DNA of 64,000 nucleotides from Alphaproteobacteria bacterium (GTDB lineage Bacteria; Pseudomonadota; Alphaproteobacteria; Micropepsales; Micropepsaceae): the NCBI GenBank assembly GCA_015654635.1, contig JAATGP010000069.1, positions 1 to 64,000 of the forward strand, written 5' to 3'. How positions within the stretch are numbered: position 1 is the first letter of the stretch; each line of letters starts with the position of its first letter. The position numbers and the translations under genes were made by a program. Under the pieces are notes generated by a model, which saw nothing but the letters and a program-made list of their open reading frames with translations, did no database searches and was not told the origin of the DNA. Below are positions 39,502 to 48,101 of the stretch, one piece after another.

Positions 39502-40614
39502 CTAGAGCGCTGCAGGAGCGGGCTCGATCAGGGCGCTATAAACGAGCCCGTAGCGTTTGCACATAGTGTCGATATCGAAGCGGCTTTCCACCCAAGTGCG
39601 GGCGGCATGGCCATAGCGTTCGGCAAGATCACGGCGCGCCCCGGCTTGGCGAAGCGCGGCCGCCCAGCTCTCGGTCGTATCGTCCCGTACCAGCCAGCCG
39701 GTCTTTTGATCCTGCACCACTTCGGGCATGCCGCCACCGGCAAAGCCCAGCGTCGGCCTCGCCATCGCCGCACCTTCCAGCACCGCGAGAGGCAGGCCCT
39801 CGGCGCGGGTGGTGTTGAGAAGCGCATCACAGCCAGCAATCGCCGCCCGCGGATCGGACAAATGACCGAGAAAATGCACGCGGGACTCCAGCCCATGGCG
39901 GCGCACCAGCGCCTCCAGCATGCTGCGTTCGCCGCCGTCGCCGACGATGTTCAGATGCACATCTTGGGTCCTTGCCATCGCCGCAATGGCGATTGGCAGC
40001 CGCTTGACCGGGTTCAGGCGCCCCACTGCCGCGAAAGTGAAGGGGCCGCTTTCAGGCGGCGGTACAGGCGCAAAGCGCGCCATGTCGATGCCGTTGAGAA
40101 CGACCTCAATTTTTTCCGCCGCCTCTGGCGCCACGCGCATCACGAAGTCTGCAACATAGCGGCTGACGGCCGCGATGCGGCTGGTGTGTCGCAGCGCCCA
40201 GTGACGATAGAGCCCGCAACTGGGATCGCGGTAATGGCGGGTGCCATGTTCGGTGCGCAGCACCGGCAGCCCCAGGCGCAATCCGGTTCGCACCGCCAAG
40301 AGGTGTGAGCCATAGGTATGGGCATGTAGAAGACTGGCCTTCTCTTCCTGTGCCACCCGCGCCAGCCAAGCAATGTCCCAAGGCCCTAGACTGCGTGTCA
40401 GCGTGGCGAGCGGATTTTCCCGCACCGGCCCCCTATCGCGCAGCGCCAAACCCGCTTCGACAAATAACGCCCGCAGCTTCGGGTTCGGCGTCATCACCGC
40501 CACCGCATGCTCTGCCCCGGAAAGCGCGGGGCGGCTGGCGAGATTGACCAGGAATTGCTCCGCGCCGCCCACCGCCCCCGCCACAACAACGTGCAAAACC
40601 TTGGGCCGCGACAT
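39502..40614 (-). CDS. Glycosyltransferase family 4
   Basis: A 370-aa GT4 enzyme starting MSRPKVLHVVVAGAVGGAEQ, with the donor-site region AAVGRLNPVKRLPIAIAAMA and LLNTTRAEGLPLAVLEGAAM typical of retaining family 4 transferases. ATG at 40614 overlaps the galE stop by one base (TGATG), which is why I prefer it to the ATG nine codons upstream (40641). Translation is thus coupled to galE, suggesting use of UDP-galactose or a related UDP-hexose, though this is not proven. Confidence 0.88.
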   Translation of the reverse strand: MSRPKVLHVVVAGAVGGAEQFLVNLASRPALSGAEHAVAVMTPNPKLRALFVEAGLALRDRGPVRENPLATLTRSLGPWDIAWLARVAQEEKASLLHAHTYGSHLLAVRTGLRLGLPVLRTEHGTRHYRDPSCGLYRHWALRHTSRIAAVSRYVADFVMRVAPEAAEKIEVVLNGIDMARFAPVPPPESGPFTFAAVGRLNPVKRLPIAIAAMARTQDVHLNIVGDGGERSMLEALVRRHGLESRVHFLGHLSDPRAAIAGCDALLNTTRAEGLPLAVLEGAAMARPTLGFAGGGMPEVVQDQKTGWLVRDDTTESWAAALRQAGARRDLAERYGHAARTWVESRFDIDTMCKRYGLVYSALIEPAPAAL

Positions 40615-41594
40615 CACTTTCCCAAGCGCCGTTTTTCCCAAGCCAGGGCGTGGTCAACGATGGCATCGATATCGTTCCATTTGGGCTGCCAGTCGATCAA
40701 CTGATGCAGCAGATCGGTCGAGGCGACGGAAACCGCCGGGTCTCCGGGGCGCCGCGGGCTGAAGCGGACAGGAAATTCTCGTCCTGCCGCGCGCTCGACC
40801 GCGCCCAACACCTCAAGCACCGAAAAGCCGCGCCCATAGCCGCAATTGACGATCTGGCTTTTTTTCGTCTCGCGCAGATGGTCCAACAGCAACAGATGCG
40901 CCTCGACCAGATCCGAGACATGGATGTAGTCGCGCACGCCGGTGCCATCGGGGGTCTCGAAATCGCTGCCGAAGACCTCGATCGCGGGCCGCAGACCCAG
41001 GGCGGTTTCGCAGGCGGCCTTGATCAGGTGCGAGGCTTTGGCGGTCGACTGGCCGCAGCGTCCGCTGGGATCGGCACCGGCCACATTAAAGTAACGCAGC
41101 GCGGCATAGTGAAAATCGTGCGCCCGCGCCGTATCGGCCAGCATCATCTCGGTCATCAGCTTGGAGGCGCCATAAGGCGACATCGGATTGGTCAGGGCAT
41201 CTTCGCGAATGGGAACGGTTTTGGGATTGCCGTAGACCGAGGCGGTTGACGAAAACAGGAAGGTTTTGACGCCGCCCCGCACCGCCGCCGCGATCAGGGT
41301 GCGCGATTTGCCGGTGTTATTGCCATAATACGCCAGGGGATCGGTGACACTCTCTGGCACCACGCTGGAAGCGGCAAAGTGAATGATGGTGTCGACCGCC
41401 TGCTCCCGCAAGGTGCGGTCGAGCAGTCTGCCGTCGCCGATATCGCCGCGCACCAGCGTCACATCATCGGGAATCGCCCAGTCGAAGCCGGTGGAGAGGT
41501 TGTCGAGCACCACGGCGCGCACGCCCCGGTCGCGCAAGGCCCAGACCAAGTGGCAACCGATATAGCCGCACCCTCCCGTCACCAATACCGTCAT
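40614..41594 (-). CDS. galE: UDP-glucose 4-epimerase
   Basis: A 326-aa short-chain-dehydrogenase-fold epimerase that interconverts UDP-glucose and UDP-galactose with bound NAD+. The N-terminal NAD motif is VLVTGGCGYIGCHL, the catalytic Tyr and Lys are in MSPYGASKLMTE, and substrate-binding NVAGADPSGRCGQ follows. ATG at 41594 with AGAGAAG upstream is the natural start; the long open frame further upstream is not coding. It leads the leftward operon galE-GT4-GT4, likely supplying the donor for those transferases. UDP-GlcNAc epimerase activity cannot be excluded. Confidence 0.93.
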   Translation of the reverse strand: MTVLVTGGCGYIGCHLVWALRDRGVRAVVLDNLSTGFDWAIPDDVTLVRGDIGDGRLLDRTLREQAVDTIIHFAASSVVPESVTDPLAYYGNNTGKSRTLIAAAVRGGVKTFLFSSTASVYGNPKTVPIREDALTNPMSPYGASKLMTEMMLADTARAHDFHYAALRYFNVAGADPSGRCGQSTAKASHLIKAACETALGLRPAIEVFGSDFETPDGTGVRDYIHVSDLVEAHLLLLDHLRETKKSQIVNCGYGRGFSVLEVLGAVERAAGREFPVRFSPRRPGDPAVSVASTDLLHQLIDWQPKWNDIDAIVDHALAWEKRRLGK

Positions 41595-42024
41595 AAATAT
41601 CTTCTCTGGAGTCTTGATGAAGTGGAACGCCGCCGTCCGGCGGCTCGCGGAGGGTGGGAGCATAGCCCATCCCGTTAAGGCAAGAGACAATTTACACCAG
41701 TCCCAGCCCGGCGAGCCCGCCGCCGGGGGTAAATCCCGCCGCTGCGGACGCTGTAAGGCGCCCAAAATTGTCCAAATTTTACTTATGGCACAACATGTTG
41801 CGACAAATTGCGACAGTTTCGGGAGGTGGCAACATTCCTGGATGACATCCGCCGCGGCATTCTCCGCCTCTTCCACACAAAGTCGGCGAAGTGCACGGAG
41901 TGGGTGCAATTTACGACATTTCTCGCGATGCGCGTTGGTCGCTGAGCCCCGGTGGTGACAGCGGCCTGCATCCCGCTCGAAGGCGAACCCGACCCCAAAC
42001 GTGCTAGCAACGCGGAATTCAAGT
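41595..42024. other. Divergent promoter region between galE and the deacetylase-like gene
   Basis: About 430 bp without a convincing gene. An A/T-rich patch around 41760-41815 is the best place for promoters. It includes a 10-bp-phased direct repeat TTGCGACA at 41798-41805 and 41808-41815, a possible regulator site. Nothing else recognisable is present. Confidence 0.5.
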
Positions 42025-43005
42025 ATGGCTTTTCCCATACCGAAATTTCATTGGTGCATGAGCATGTCCGCTGGTTCTGACGGGTCCAAGATTTATCTTT
42101 GTGTTTCCATTGATTGTGAGTGCGATAAGGGGCCGGGTTGGAAGACCAGAAAGCCGCTGTCCTTTGCTGCCATCACCACCGGCATAGCCGAGCGCCTGCA
42201 GCCCTTGTTCCGCCGCCATGGCGCCAAGCCCACCTATCTGTTGTCGCCGGAAGTGATCCGCGATCCCGCTTCGGTTGAAGCGCTGACAGCCATCGCGTCC
42301 GAATGCGAACTCGGCACCCATCTGCATGGCGAATTTGCCGAGCCCGGCGCCTTCGAGCCGGAGGTAACGTCCGTCTTCCAATGCCATTACGACCGCGCCA
42401 CCGAGCAGGAAAAGCTGCGCGGTCTGACGGCGCTTTTCGCCGATGCCTTCCTGACCAAGCCGCGCTCCTTCCGGGCGGGCCGTTTCGGCATCGGCCGCCA
42501 TTCGCTCGGTATCCTGGCCGATCTTGGCTATACGGTGGATTCCAGCGTCACACCGTTCAAGGACTGGGCTCAGGCCGGCGCGCCGGAAGCCTCTTTTCGC
42601 CAAGCCCCGACCCAGCCTTATTGGCCGGTCTTGGAAAAACCCGCCCAAATCGCCTCTGAGCCTGGCTCGCTCTTTGAGGTGCCCGTTACCATCCGCCCGG
42701 GGGCGCTGTCCTGGCTGCCGTTGATCGGGCGGCATTTCGAGCCGCGCTGGCTGCGGCCCACCAAAGGCAGCCTTGGCGGGCTCATTTCCGTGGCCAAAGA
42801 CGAAATCGCCGCCGCAAGCGGCCGCCCGATCCTGCTCAATTGCATGTTCCATAATGTGGAAATCATGCCGGGCCTCAGCCCTTATGCCCAAAGCCAAGCG
42901 GAGGCCGACGCCATACTGAACCGGCTCGACGGCCTGCTGGCCTTTGCCGCCCGCCAGGGCATTGCCACTATCGGATTGGGTGACGTCCCCGGCCTGTTCT
43001 GTTAA
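42025..43005 (+). CDS. Polysaccharide deacetylase-like protein
   Basis: A 326-aa protein resembling the NodB/polysaccharide deacetylase barrel. The first strand IYLCVSIDCECDKG gives the metal and catalytic acid region and ELGTHLHGEF supplies the His-x-His pair expected for metal binding, while SFRAGRFGIGRHSLGILADLGY matches the barrel's third motif. No signal peptide or membrane helix is seen, so the enzyme may be cytoplasmic. The start is uncertain among 42001 (GTG), 42025, 42058 and 42064. It faces galE divergently and is followed 125 bp later by the LptB-like exporter genes. It may deacetylate an amino sugar of the glycan made here. Confidence 0.72.
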   Translation: MAFPIPKFHWCMSMSAGSDGSKIYLCVSIDCECDKGPGWKTRKPLSFAAITTGIAERLQPLFRRHGAKPTYLLSPEVIRDPASVEALTAIASECELGTHLHGEFAEPGAFEPEVTSVFQCHYDRATEQEKLRGLTALFADAFLTKPRSFRAGRFGIGRHSLGILADLGYTVDSSVTPFKDWAQAGAPEASFRQAPTQPYWPVLEKPAQIASEPGSLFEVPVTIRPGALSWLPLIGRHFEPRWLRPTKGSLGGLISVAKDEIAAASGRPILLNCMFHNVEIMPGLSPYAQSQAEADAILNRLDGLLAFAARQGIATIGLGDVPGLFC

Positions 43006-43130
43006 AGGGTGCGTACCGTAATCGTGGCTCTTCGTTAACAGCCTGACAGGTCTTGGTTTTAGGCCTGTACAGCAGTTCCAATGGCCTTGTATCGTCGCCC
43101 AAAGGCGGCCATGCATGGCTGGATGAGGTC

Positions 43131-43847
43131 ATGTTATCCGTACAGCATTTGGTGAAGTCGCTCGGGGGACGGCGCATCATCGAGGACGTGACCTTAGAGG
43201 TCGCGCGCGGTGAAATCGTCGGCCTATTGGGGCGCAACGGGGCGGGCAAAAGCACCAGCTTCAAGATGCTGACCGGGTTGATCGTGCCCGATTCGGGGCA
43301 TATCACCCTTGATGGCAATGACATTACCAAGCTGCCGTTTTACGAGCGGGCCCGGCGCGGGATCAGCTATCTGCCGCAGGATACCTTCGTTCCCCGCGCC
43401 CTTTCGGTCGAAACCAACCTGATGATGGTGCTGGAGGTGCGCGAGCCCTCGGCCAAAAAACGCAAAGCCATCGCTGAAGGCCTGCTCGAGCAATTCCACA
43501 TCGCCGATCTGCGCAAATTGCCGGTCGGCACCCTCTCGGGCGGCCAGCGGCGGCGCTGCGAGATCGCCATCACACTGGCTTGCGAGCCCAGTTTTGCCTT
43601 GCTCGACGAGCCTTTCGCCCGGGTCGATCCCCAGGCCATCGAGGAGATTGCGGGCCTTGTGCGGGCTCTGGCCGAACGCAACATCGGGGTCTTGATCACG
43701 GATCATAATGCCCGCGAACTCTTGGGCATGGTGGCGCGCTCCTATGTGATCGAGAGCGGCCGGGTGCTGGCCCATGGCACGCCGGAGGAGCTGCTCGACA
43801 ATGCCGATGTCCGCCGGGTCTATCTCGGCGAGGAGTTCCGCATATGA
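43131..43847 (+). CDS. LptB-like ABC exporter ATPase
   Basis: A 238-aa ATPase close to LptB, the motor of lipopolysaccharide extraction. Walker A is GRNGAGKST, the signature LSGGQRRRCEIAITLA, Walker B FALLDEPFARVDP (LptB has the near-identical DEPFAGVDP) and the switch His is in ITDHNARELL. ATG at 43131 gives MLSVQHLVKSLGG. It is immediately followed by two LptF/LptG-type permease genes with 4-bp overlaps, forming one transporter. Canonical lptB normally sits with lptA/lptC near rpoN and canonical lptFG with lptD, so this contiguous set is best seen as a paralogous lipid exporter. Confidence 0.88.
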   Translation: MLSVQHLVKSLGGRRIIEDVTLEVARGEIVGLLGRNGAGKSTSFKMLTGLIVPDSGHITLDGNDITKLPFYERARRGISYLPQDTFVPRALSVETNLMMVLEVREPSAKKRKAIAEGLLEQFHIADLRKLPVGTLSGGQRRRCEIAITLACEPSFALLDEPFARVDPQAIEEIAGLVRALAERNIGVLITDHNARELLGMVARSYVIESGRVLAHGTPEELLDNADVRRVYLGEEFRI

Positions 43848-45094
43848 GGCGCCCCGGCATTTCCGGTGTTCTGGCGCGTGCCGCCTCCTGGTTTGTGCGC
43901 TTGCTGGCCGGTCCTTTGGCCCAGCTTTTTGCCCAGCGTTTTTTCAGCGGCGTGGCCCTCTTGGTCTTCATCGTCATGGTGCTGTTCGAGGCGGTATTCC
44001 TGGCCGAGCGCTTCCCCATGGTATTCCGCGCCGTGTTCGAGCATCACGCCGATCCCAGCGCCTCGCTGATCCTTTTGCTATGGAACAGCACTCAGGTGGT
44101 GGATCTGGCGTTGGCGATTGCGGTGCTCGTCGCCGTCTATTGGACCACTTTGCGCCTTCGAGAAAACCGTGAGCTGCTGGTTTTGGTCGCGGCCGGAACG
44201 GGGCCGTATCAGTTGATCAACCTCGTCGTCATGGTGGCGGTGCTGGCTTTGATTTCCTCGATCACTGTTTCGGGCATTTTGGATCCCGCTGCCCGGTTTG
44301 CCGAGCGCCAGCTGCTTTTCAATGCCGAGTTTCAGGCTCTGCGCACCGGAATCAACACCGGCCAGTTCTACGAATTCTCTGGCCGCGTCGCCTTTGCCCC
44401 GGCGCGCAAAGCCGGGGTGGCAAAACGCGCCGCCGCCTATCAGACGCGCGGCCTCTTTGTTTATGAGGATGTGGCGCCGGGCAAATTCCGGGTTGTGACG
44501 GCCGATCATGCCAGCCTCGAAGGTCCGGATGCGATTGGCCGCGTTGTCCTAAAGCTTGGCGGTTTTACCTCTCAAACCTTCACCAGCGCCGGGCGTGGTG
44601 GCTGCACCAATTGCACGCCGGACGACAAATCGAATTCGCGCATGGCGCTGCTCTCGGGCGACGTCACCCAGGCGATGATGGCCGATCAGCTTCTCACCTT
44701 CGAGCCGCGCGGCAGCAGCGCCGACGAGCTGTCGATCTTCGACCAGTTCGCCGAGACGGGATACTCGACCGATCCGCGCCACCGCGAAGATATGCGCCTT
44801 TTGGGCGAGCGGCTGGCGCGCTGTTTTCTCTGCCTGCTGGCGCCGTTCGTGGCGCTCGCCTGTGTCTGTCTGACCAATCGGAGGACCAATTACTTCGCCC
44901 TGCCGCTTGCCTGCATGGCGCTGATGAGTCTCAACGTCGCCAGCGTCTGGCTGATCCGCGTCATTGTTCCACTGGACCCCTGGGGTGCGGTGCGGGCTCC
45001 CGCCATCGTCACCGGGCTGCTGGCAGTGTTGCTTCTGGCCGAAATTTACCGCGAGCAAGGCAAGCTCGCCCAACCGCAATTGGGGCGCCCATGA
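43844..45094 (+). CDS. LptF/LptG-type lipid exporter permease
   Basis: A 416-aa inner-membrane permease of the LptF/LptG family. Three hydrophobic helices lie in the first 140 residues (starting about residue 25), followed by a soluble periplasmic beta-rich domain (about 155-305) and three C-terminal helices (about 325-405), the hallmark topology. The periplasmic part carries a CTNC cysteine pair (GGCTNCTPDD). Overlaps: its ATG overlaps the ATPase stop and its stop overlaps the next permease ATG. It may extract a glycosphingolipid or other lipid from the inner membrane. It is clearly diverged from standard LptF, so I give no symbol. Confidence 0.82.
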   Translation: MRRPGISGVLARAASWFVRLLAGPLAQLFAQRFFSGVALLVFIVMVLFEAVFLAERFPMVFRAVFEHHADPSASLILLLWNSTQVVDLALAIAVLVAVYWTTLRLRENRELLVLVAAGTGPYQLINLVVMVAVLALISSITVSGILDPAARFAERQLLFNAEFQALRTGINTGQFYEFSGRVAFAPARKAGVAKRAAAYQTRGLFVYEDVAPGKFRVVTADHASLEGPDAIGRVVLKLGGFTSQTFTSAGRGGCTNCTPDDKSNSRMALLSGDVTQAMMADQLLTFEPRGSSADELSIFDQFAETGYSTDPRHREDMRLLGERLARCFLCLLAPFVALACVCLTNRRTNYFALPLACMALMSLNVASVWLIRVIVPLDPWGAVRAPAIVTGLLAVLLLAEIYREQGKLAQPQLGRP

Positions 45095-46287
45095 ACCCGC
45101 CCCCGACGGATGGTGTTGCCAAAGCCGAGCGCCGTATCGTGCTGGCGCCTTTTGGCCGTCACACCCGCTATCTCCTCAGCGGCTATCTGCGCAACGTCTT
45201 CACCGTGCTGTCGATTCTGCTCGCCATCGCTCTCACCATCGATCTGTGGCCGCAATTTCAGTCGGTGGCGGCCCATGGCTCGACCGGTCTGATGGCCTTT
45301 TGGAGCGTGGTGCGCTTTGCCGCGTTGCGCGCGCCGGGATTGATTGCGCCGCTCTTGCCCTTTGCCACCTTCATTGGCGTGGTCTGGACCGAGGTCGCCC
45401 ATACCCAATCGGGCGAGCGTATGCTGGTGTGGAATAGTGGCCGCGCGCCGCTCGATTGCCTGGCACCAGCGCTCATCCTCGGCCTTGTTCTCGGTGCCGC
45501 CGATTTCACCATGGATGCGTTTCTGGGGCCGGCCTCCATGGGCATTCAAATGCATGAGCGTTTGGGCCGCGATGGCGAAACTCTGGATCGCAGCGCGCTC
45601 TCCAAACCCGCCTGGATCGCCCTCTCGAATGACCTCCTCAAGGCCAGTATCAAATTCGGCCCGCCGCCGGTCTTGCATGATCTTGCGGTCTTCCGGCGCG
45701 ATAGCGATGGCCGCCTCTTGGAAGTCGATAGCGCACCCATAGCCCAGCTCGATACGGTCACCGGCCTTTGGCAATTGTCCAACGGCCAATATTGGGTGGC
45801 CGCGAACCCGCATGCACCGCAAGTCGCCTTCGGTGGTGCCACGCATCAGACCATGACGCCGTTTAAAGAACGCAGCGTCGCGCTCGCTCTCAACCCCTTA
45901 TGGCTCAGCTGGTACAATCTGGTGCCGCAATATATCCCGCTGCCAATTCTCCACCGCTTGGCGCATTCGAGCAATATTCCCGATGCCCACGGCCAATATG
46001 CGACGCGCTACTATGTCGTCATCGCCGAAGCTTTCCTGCCTGCTGGCATGGCGCTGTTGGCTGCTTCTCTGGCGATGCTGTTTCTGGCCTATGGCACTTC
46101 GGCACCGGCGCTGATCGGCATCGTGTTTGCGGGCTATACTGCGCATTTCGCCATCAAGGCGGGCCTCATCCTGGGGCAGAACGGATTCATTCCGCCGCTC
46201 CTGGCCGGTTTCACCGTGCCGGCGCTGCTCTTTGCCGCCACCGCGATGGTGCTTGCCATCTGCGCCCGCCAAGCCCGCGCACGTTAG
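45091..46287 (+). CDS. LptG/LptF-type lipid exporter permease
   Basis: A 398-aa partner permease with the same design: N-terminal helices (about 30-130, LLSGYLRNVFTVLSILLAIA), a periplasmic domain (about 155-300) and three C-terminal helices ending VLAICARQARAR. The conserved RYLLSGYLRNVF resembles the start of LptF/G proteins. ATG at 45091 overlaps the previous stop (ATGA). Together with the ATPase and the other permease it makes a complete B2FG-type complex. No LptA, LptC or LptD homologue is in this window, so the downstream path is unknown. Confidence 0.82.
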   Translation: MNPPPTDGVAKAERRIVLAPFGRHTRYLLSGYLRNVFTVLSILLAIALTIDLWPQFQSVAAHGSTGLMAFWSVVRFAALRAPGLIAPLLPFATFIGVVWTEVAHTQSGERMLVWNSGRAPLDCLAPALILGLVLGAADFTMDAFLGPASMGIQMHERLGRDGETLDRSALSKPAWIALSNDLLKASIKFGPPPVLHDLAVFRRDSDGRLLEVDSAPIAQLDTVTGLWQLSNGQYWVAANPHAPQVAFGGATHQTMTPFKERSVALALNPLWLSWYNLVPQYIPLPILHRLAHSSNIPDAHGQYATRYYVVIAEAFLPAGMALLAASLAMLFLAYGTSAPALIGIVFAGYTAHFAIKAGLILGQNGFIPPLLAGFTVPALLFAATAMVLAICARQARAR

Positions 46288-46291
46288 GGGC

Positions 46292-46894
46292 CTAGTTGTG
46301 CAGGATATGCTCGTGCAGCGCTTTGCCGGTCTCGCGATCGGTGCCGAAAATGTCGAGCGAGGGGACTTGCGGCAACAGCCCCTTATCGATCACTTCAAGA
46401 TAAATGTAGGAGAGCTTGGCCCAGCGATTGCCGATCCTGCCGAAGACTTCGGGCACGCCTTTGGCATCCTGCCCGATATAGAGCGTGCGTTCGGGCATGG
46501 CGGCAATCTTGAAGCTATAGGCGCCATTGGGCCCGTCATGCTTCACCGCTTTGACGCCATAGGCCATCATCCGTTCGGCGAAGTTGAGATCTTTCTTGTG
46601 GCCATCGACATTGTACCAGCGCCAATAGCCGATAATGGGCTCGTCTTTATTGAGCTTGCCGTCTGGCCCCAGATTGGCGGCATAGACCACGGTGTTCGCA
46701 TTTGACGAACGCTCGATATAAAAAACTTGGTTCGGCTCGTTCGGCACCGGGTATTCGGGATGCACGCGCGGGATTTTGTCGAGTTCGCTGATCTCGCTCT
46801 TCATGCTGGCGCCGAGCGCCGGGCCCGCCGCAACGATGGCGGCAAGCGCCAAAAACTGGCCAATTCTACAGAGCTTCTGGCGCAACATCGGCAT
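46292..46894 (-). CDS. DUF4833 family exported protein
   Basis: A 200-aa protein with a signal peptide (about residues 3-27, ending PALGA) and the DUF4833 pattern: FYIERSSNANTVVYAANLGPDG, then EPIIGYWRWYNVDG and FAERMMAYGVKA. Function is unknown. I infer a periplasmic location. The start could be 46894 (MPMLRQ) or 46888 (MLRQKL); both overlap the upstream GT4 gene's 3' end, so it is the third gene of a leftward GT4-GT4-DUF4833 operon. It is convergent with the LptG-like gene, 4 bp apart. Confidence 0.75.
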   Translation of the reverse strand: MPMLRQKLCRIGQFLALAAIVAAGPALGASMKSEISELDKIPRVHPEYPVPNEPNQVFYIERSSNANTVVYAANLGPDGKLNKDEPIIGYWRWYNVDGHKKDLNFAERMMAYGVKAVKHDGPNGAYSFKIAAMPERTLYIGQDAKGVPEVFGRIGNRWAKLSYIYLEVIDKGLLPQVPSLDIFGTDRETGKALHEHILHN

Positions 46895-48101
46895 CCTCAG
46901 GAATAGCGGGCCTTGTGTCCCTGACCACGCCGCTCAATTTCTTGCGCTGCATAGCCTGGGTAAAGAGGGCGAACAGCGTATCGAAATGGCTGTCGAGATC
47001 TCCAATCCGCCGCTTGGCCGCCTCGGCTGCTGCCGCAGAGAGCACAGTGCGGTCGCGTTCCAAAAGCGCGAGCAGACTCTTTGCCGCCGCCGCAGCATCG
47101 CCCGGAGTATACGTCTCGGCATAGGCCGCAGATGCCAGATCGGCAGCACCGCCGCTATTGGGCACCACCACGGGCGTGCCACAGCACAAGGCTTCGGCGA
47201 CCGCAAAGCCATAGGTTTCCGCACTCGAACCATGCAGCAGCACATCGGCACTGGCGAGCACGCGCGCCAGTGTGGTGCGATCCTTCAGCCAGCCTGCCAG
47301 ATGGACATGGGCCGCGCTTTCCGCCTTGGTTTTGATACTGCCGTGAATGAAGCCGTCGCCGACAACATAAAATCCGATTGCACGATCCTGTTGCGCAATG
47401 CTGACCGCGTCGATCAACGTATGCACGCGCTTTTCGGGATGATGCCGCCCGATATTCAGCACCAGTGCCGCTTCGGGTCCAAGGCCACATTGCGCCAGCA
47501 TCGCCGTGCGCAGGGCTTCATCGCGAAGGCCCGGCTTGAACCAGCTCGTCTCGACACCAAAGGGCGCCACATGAAGATTGCGGAGGCCATACCGTGCAAA
47601 GCGTTTGGCGAGCCAGGAACCGGCCACCACCGTGCCATCGAAATGGCCCGCCAGCCTGCGCAAATATGCCCAATACCAGCCGAACAATTTGTCGATGGTG
47701 GCGGGTTTCATTTTCCCCATCAAAAGGGTCTGCGGATACACCGCCACCGGATCGGCATGCATGAAGAGAAGCTTGACTGCTTTGCCCGGCCATTTGGCCG
47801 CCAGCCAGCCGCCGCGCCAGGGCGACGAGCCTTCCAGGACGTCGGGCGCTTCGGCGTCGATGGCGGCAAACACGGCGCGCTTGGACCAGAACATGCGGTA
47901 ATTGGCATCGAAAGGCAGTTGCGGGGTCTTGATCCAGACGATCTTGCCGCCCACACGCATCTCAACGCGATCTTCCGTACCCGGAGCAATAACGACCAGA
48001 TCGTGGCCATGGCGCGCCGCCGCCAGGAATTTGCGATTCACATACTGGCGCACGCCGCCGCCCGTCGGCGAATAGAATTCGGAAATGTCGACGATCTTCA
48101 C
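46866..48101 (-). CDS. Glycosyltransferase family 4
   Basis: A 411-aa GT-B glycosyltransferase starting MKIVDISEFYSPTGGGVRQYV, with the glycine-rich acceptor-domain loop. The C-terminal donor domain contains NIGRHHPEKRVHTLIDA and LLHGSSAETYGFAVAEALCCG, the latter holding the conserved E-x7-E. It overlaps the upstream GT4 by 4 bp and the downstream DUF4833 gene by up to 29 bp. Paired GT4 enzymes with this architecture often add two successive sugars, but donor and acceptor here are not known. Confidence 0.88.
   Translation of the reverse strand: MKIVDISEFYSPTGGGVRQYVNRKFLAAARHGHDLVVIAPGTEDRVEMRVGGKIVWIKTPQLPFDANYRMFWSKRAVFAAIDAEAPDVLEGSSPWRGGWLAAKWPGKAVKLLFMHADPVAVYPQTLLMGKMKPATIDKLFGWYWAYLRRLAGHFDGTVVAGSWLAKRFARYGLRNLHVAPFGVETSWFKPGLRDEALRTAMLAQCGLGPEAALVLNIGRHHPEKRVHTLIDAVSIAQQDRAIGFYVVGDGFIHGSIKTKAESAAHVHLAGWLKDRTTLARVLASADVLLHGSSAETYGFAVAEALCCGTPVVVPNSGGAADLASAAYAETYTPGDAAAAAKSLLALLERDRTVLSAAAAEAAKRRIGDLDSHFDTLFALFTQAMQRKKLSGVVRDTRPAIPEDADVAPEAL

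Noticed and set aside
43131-46287. These three genes as the organism's standard lptB, lptF and lptG
   Set aside because: Gene order (B-F-G contiguous, no lptD, lptA or lptC) and the surrounding sphingolipid/glycan genes do not fit the usual arrangement. I could not exclude it fully without the rest of the genome.
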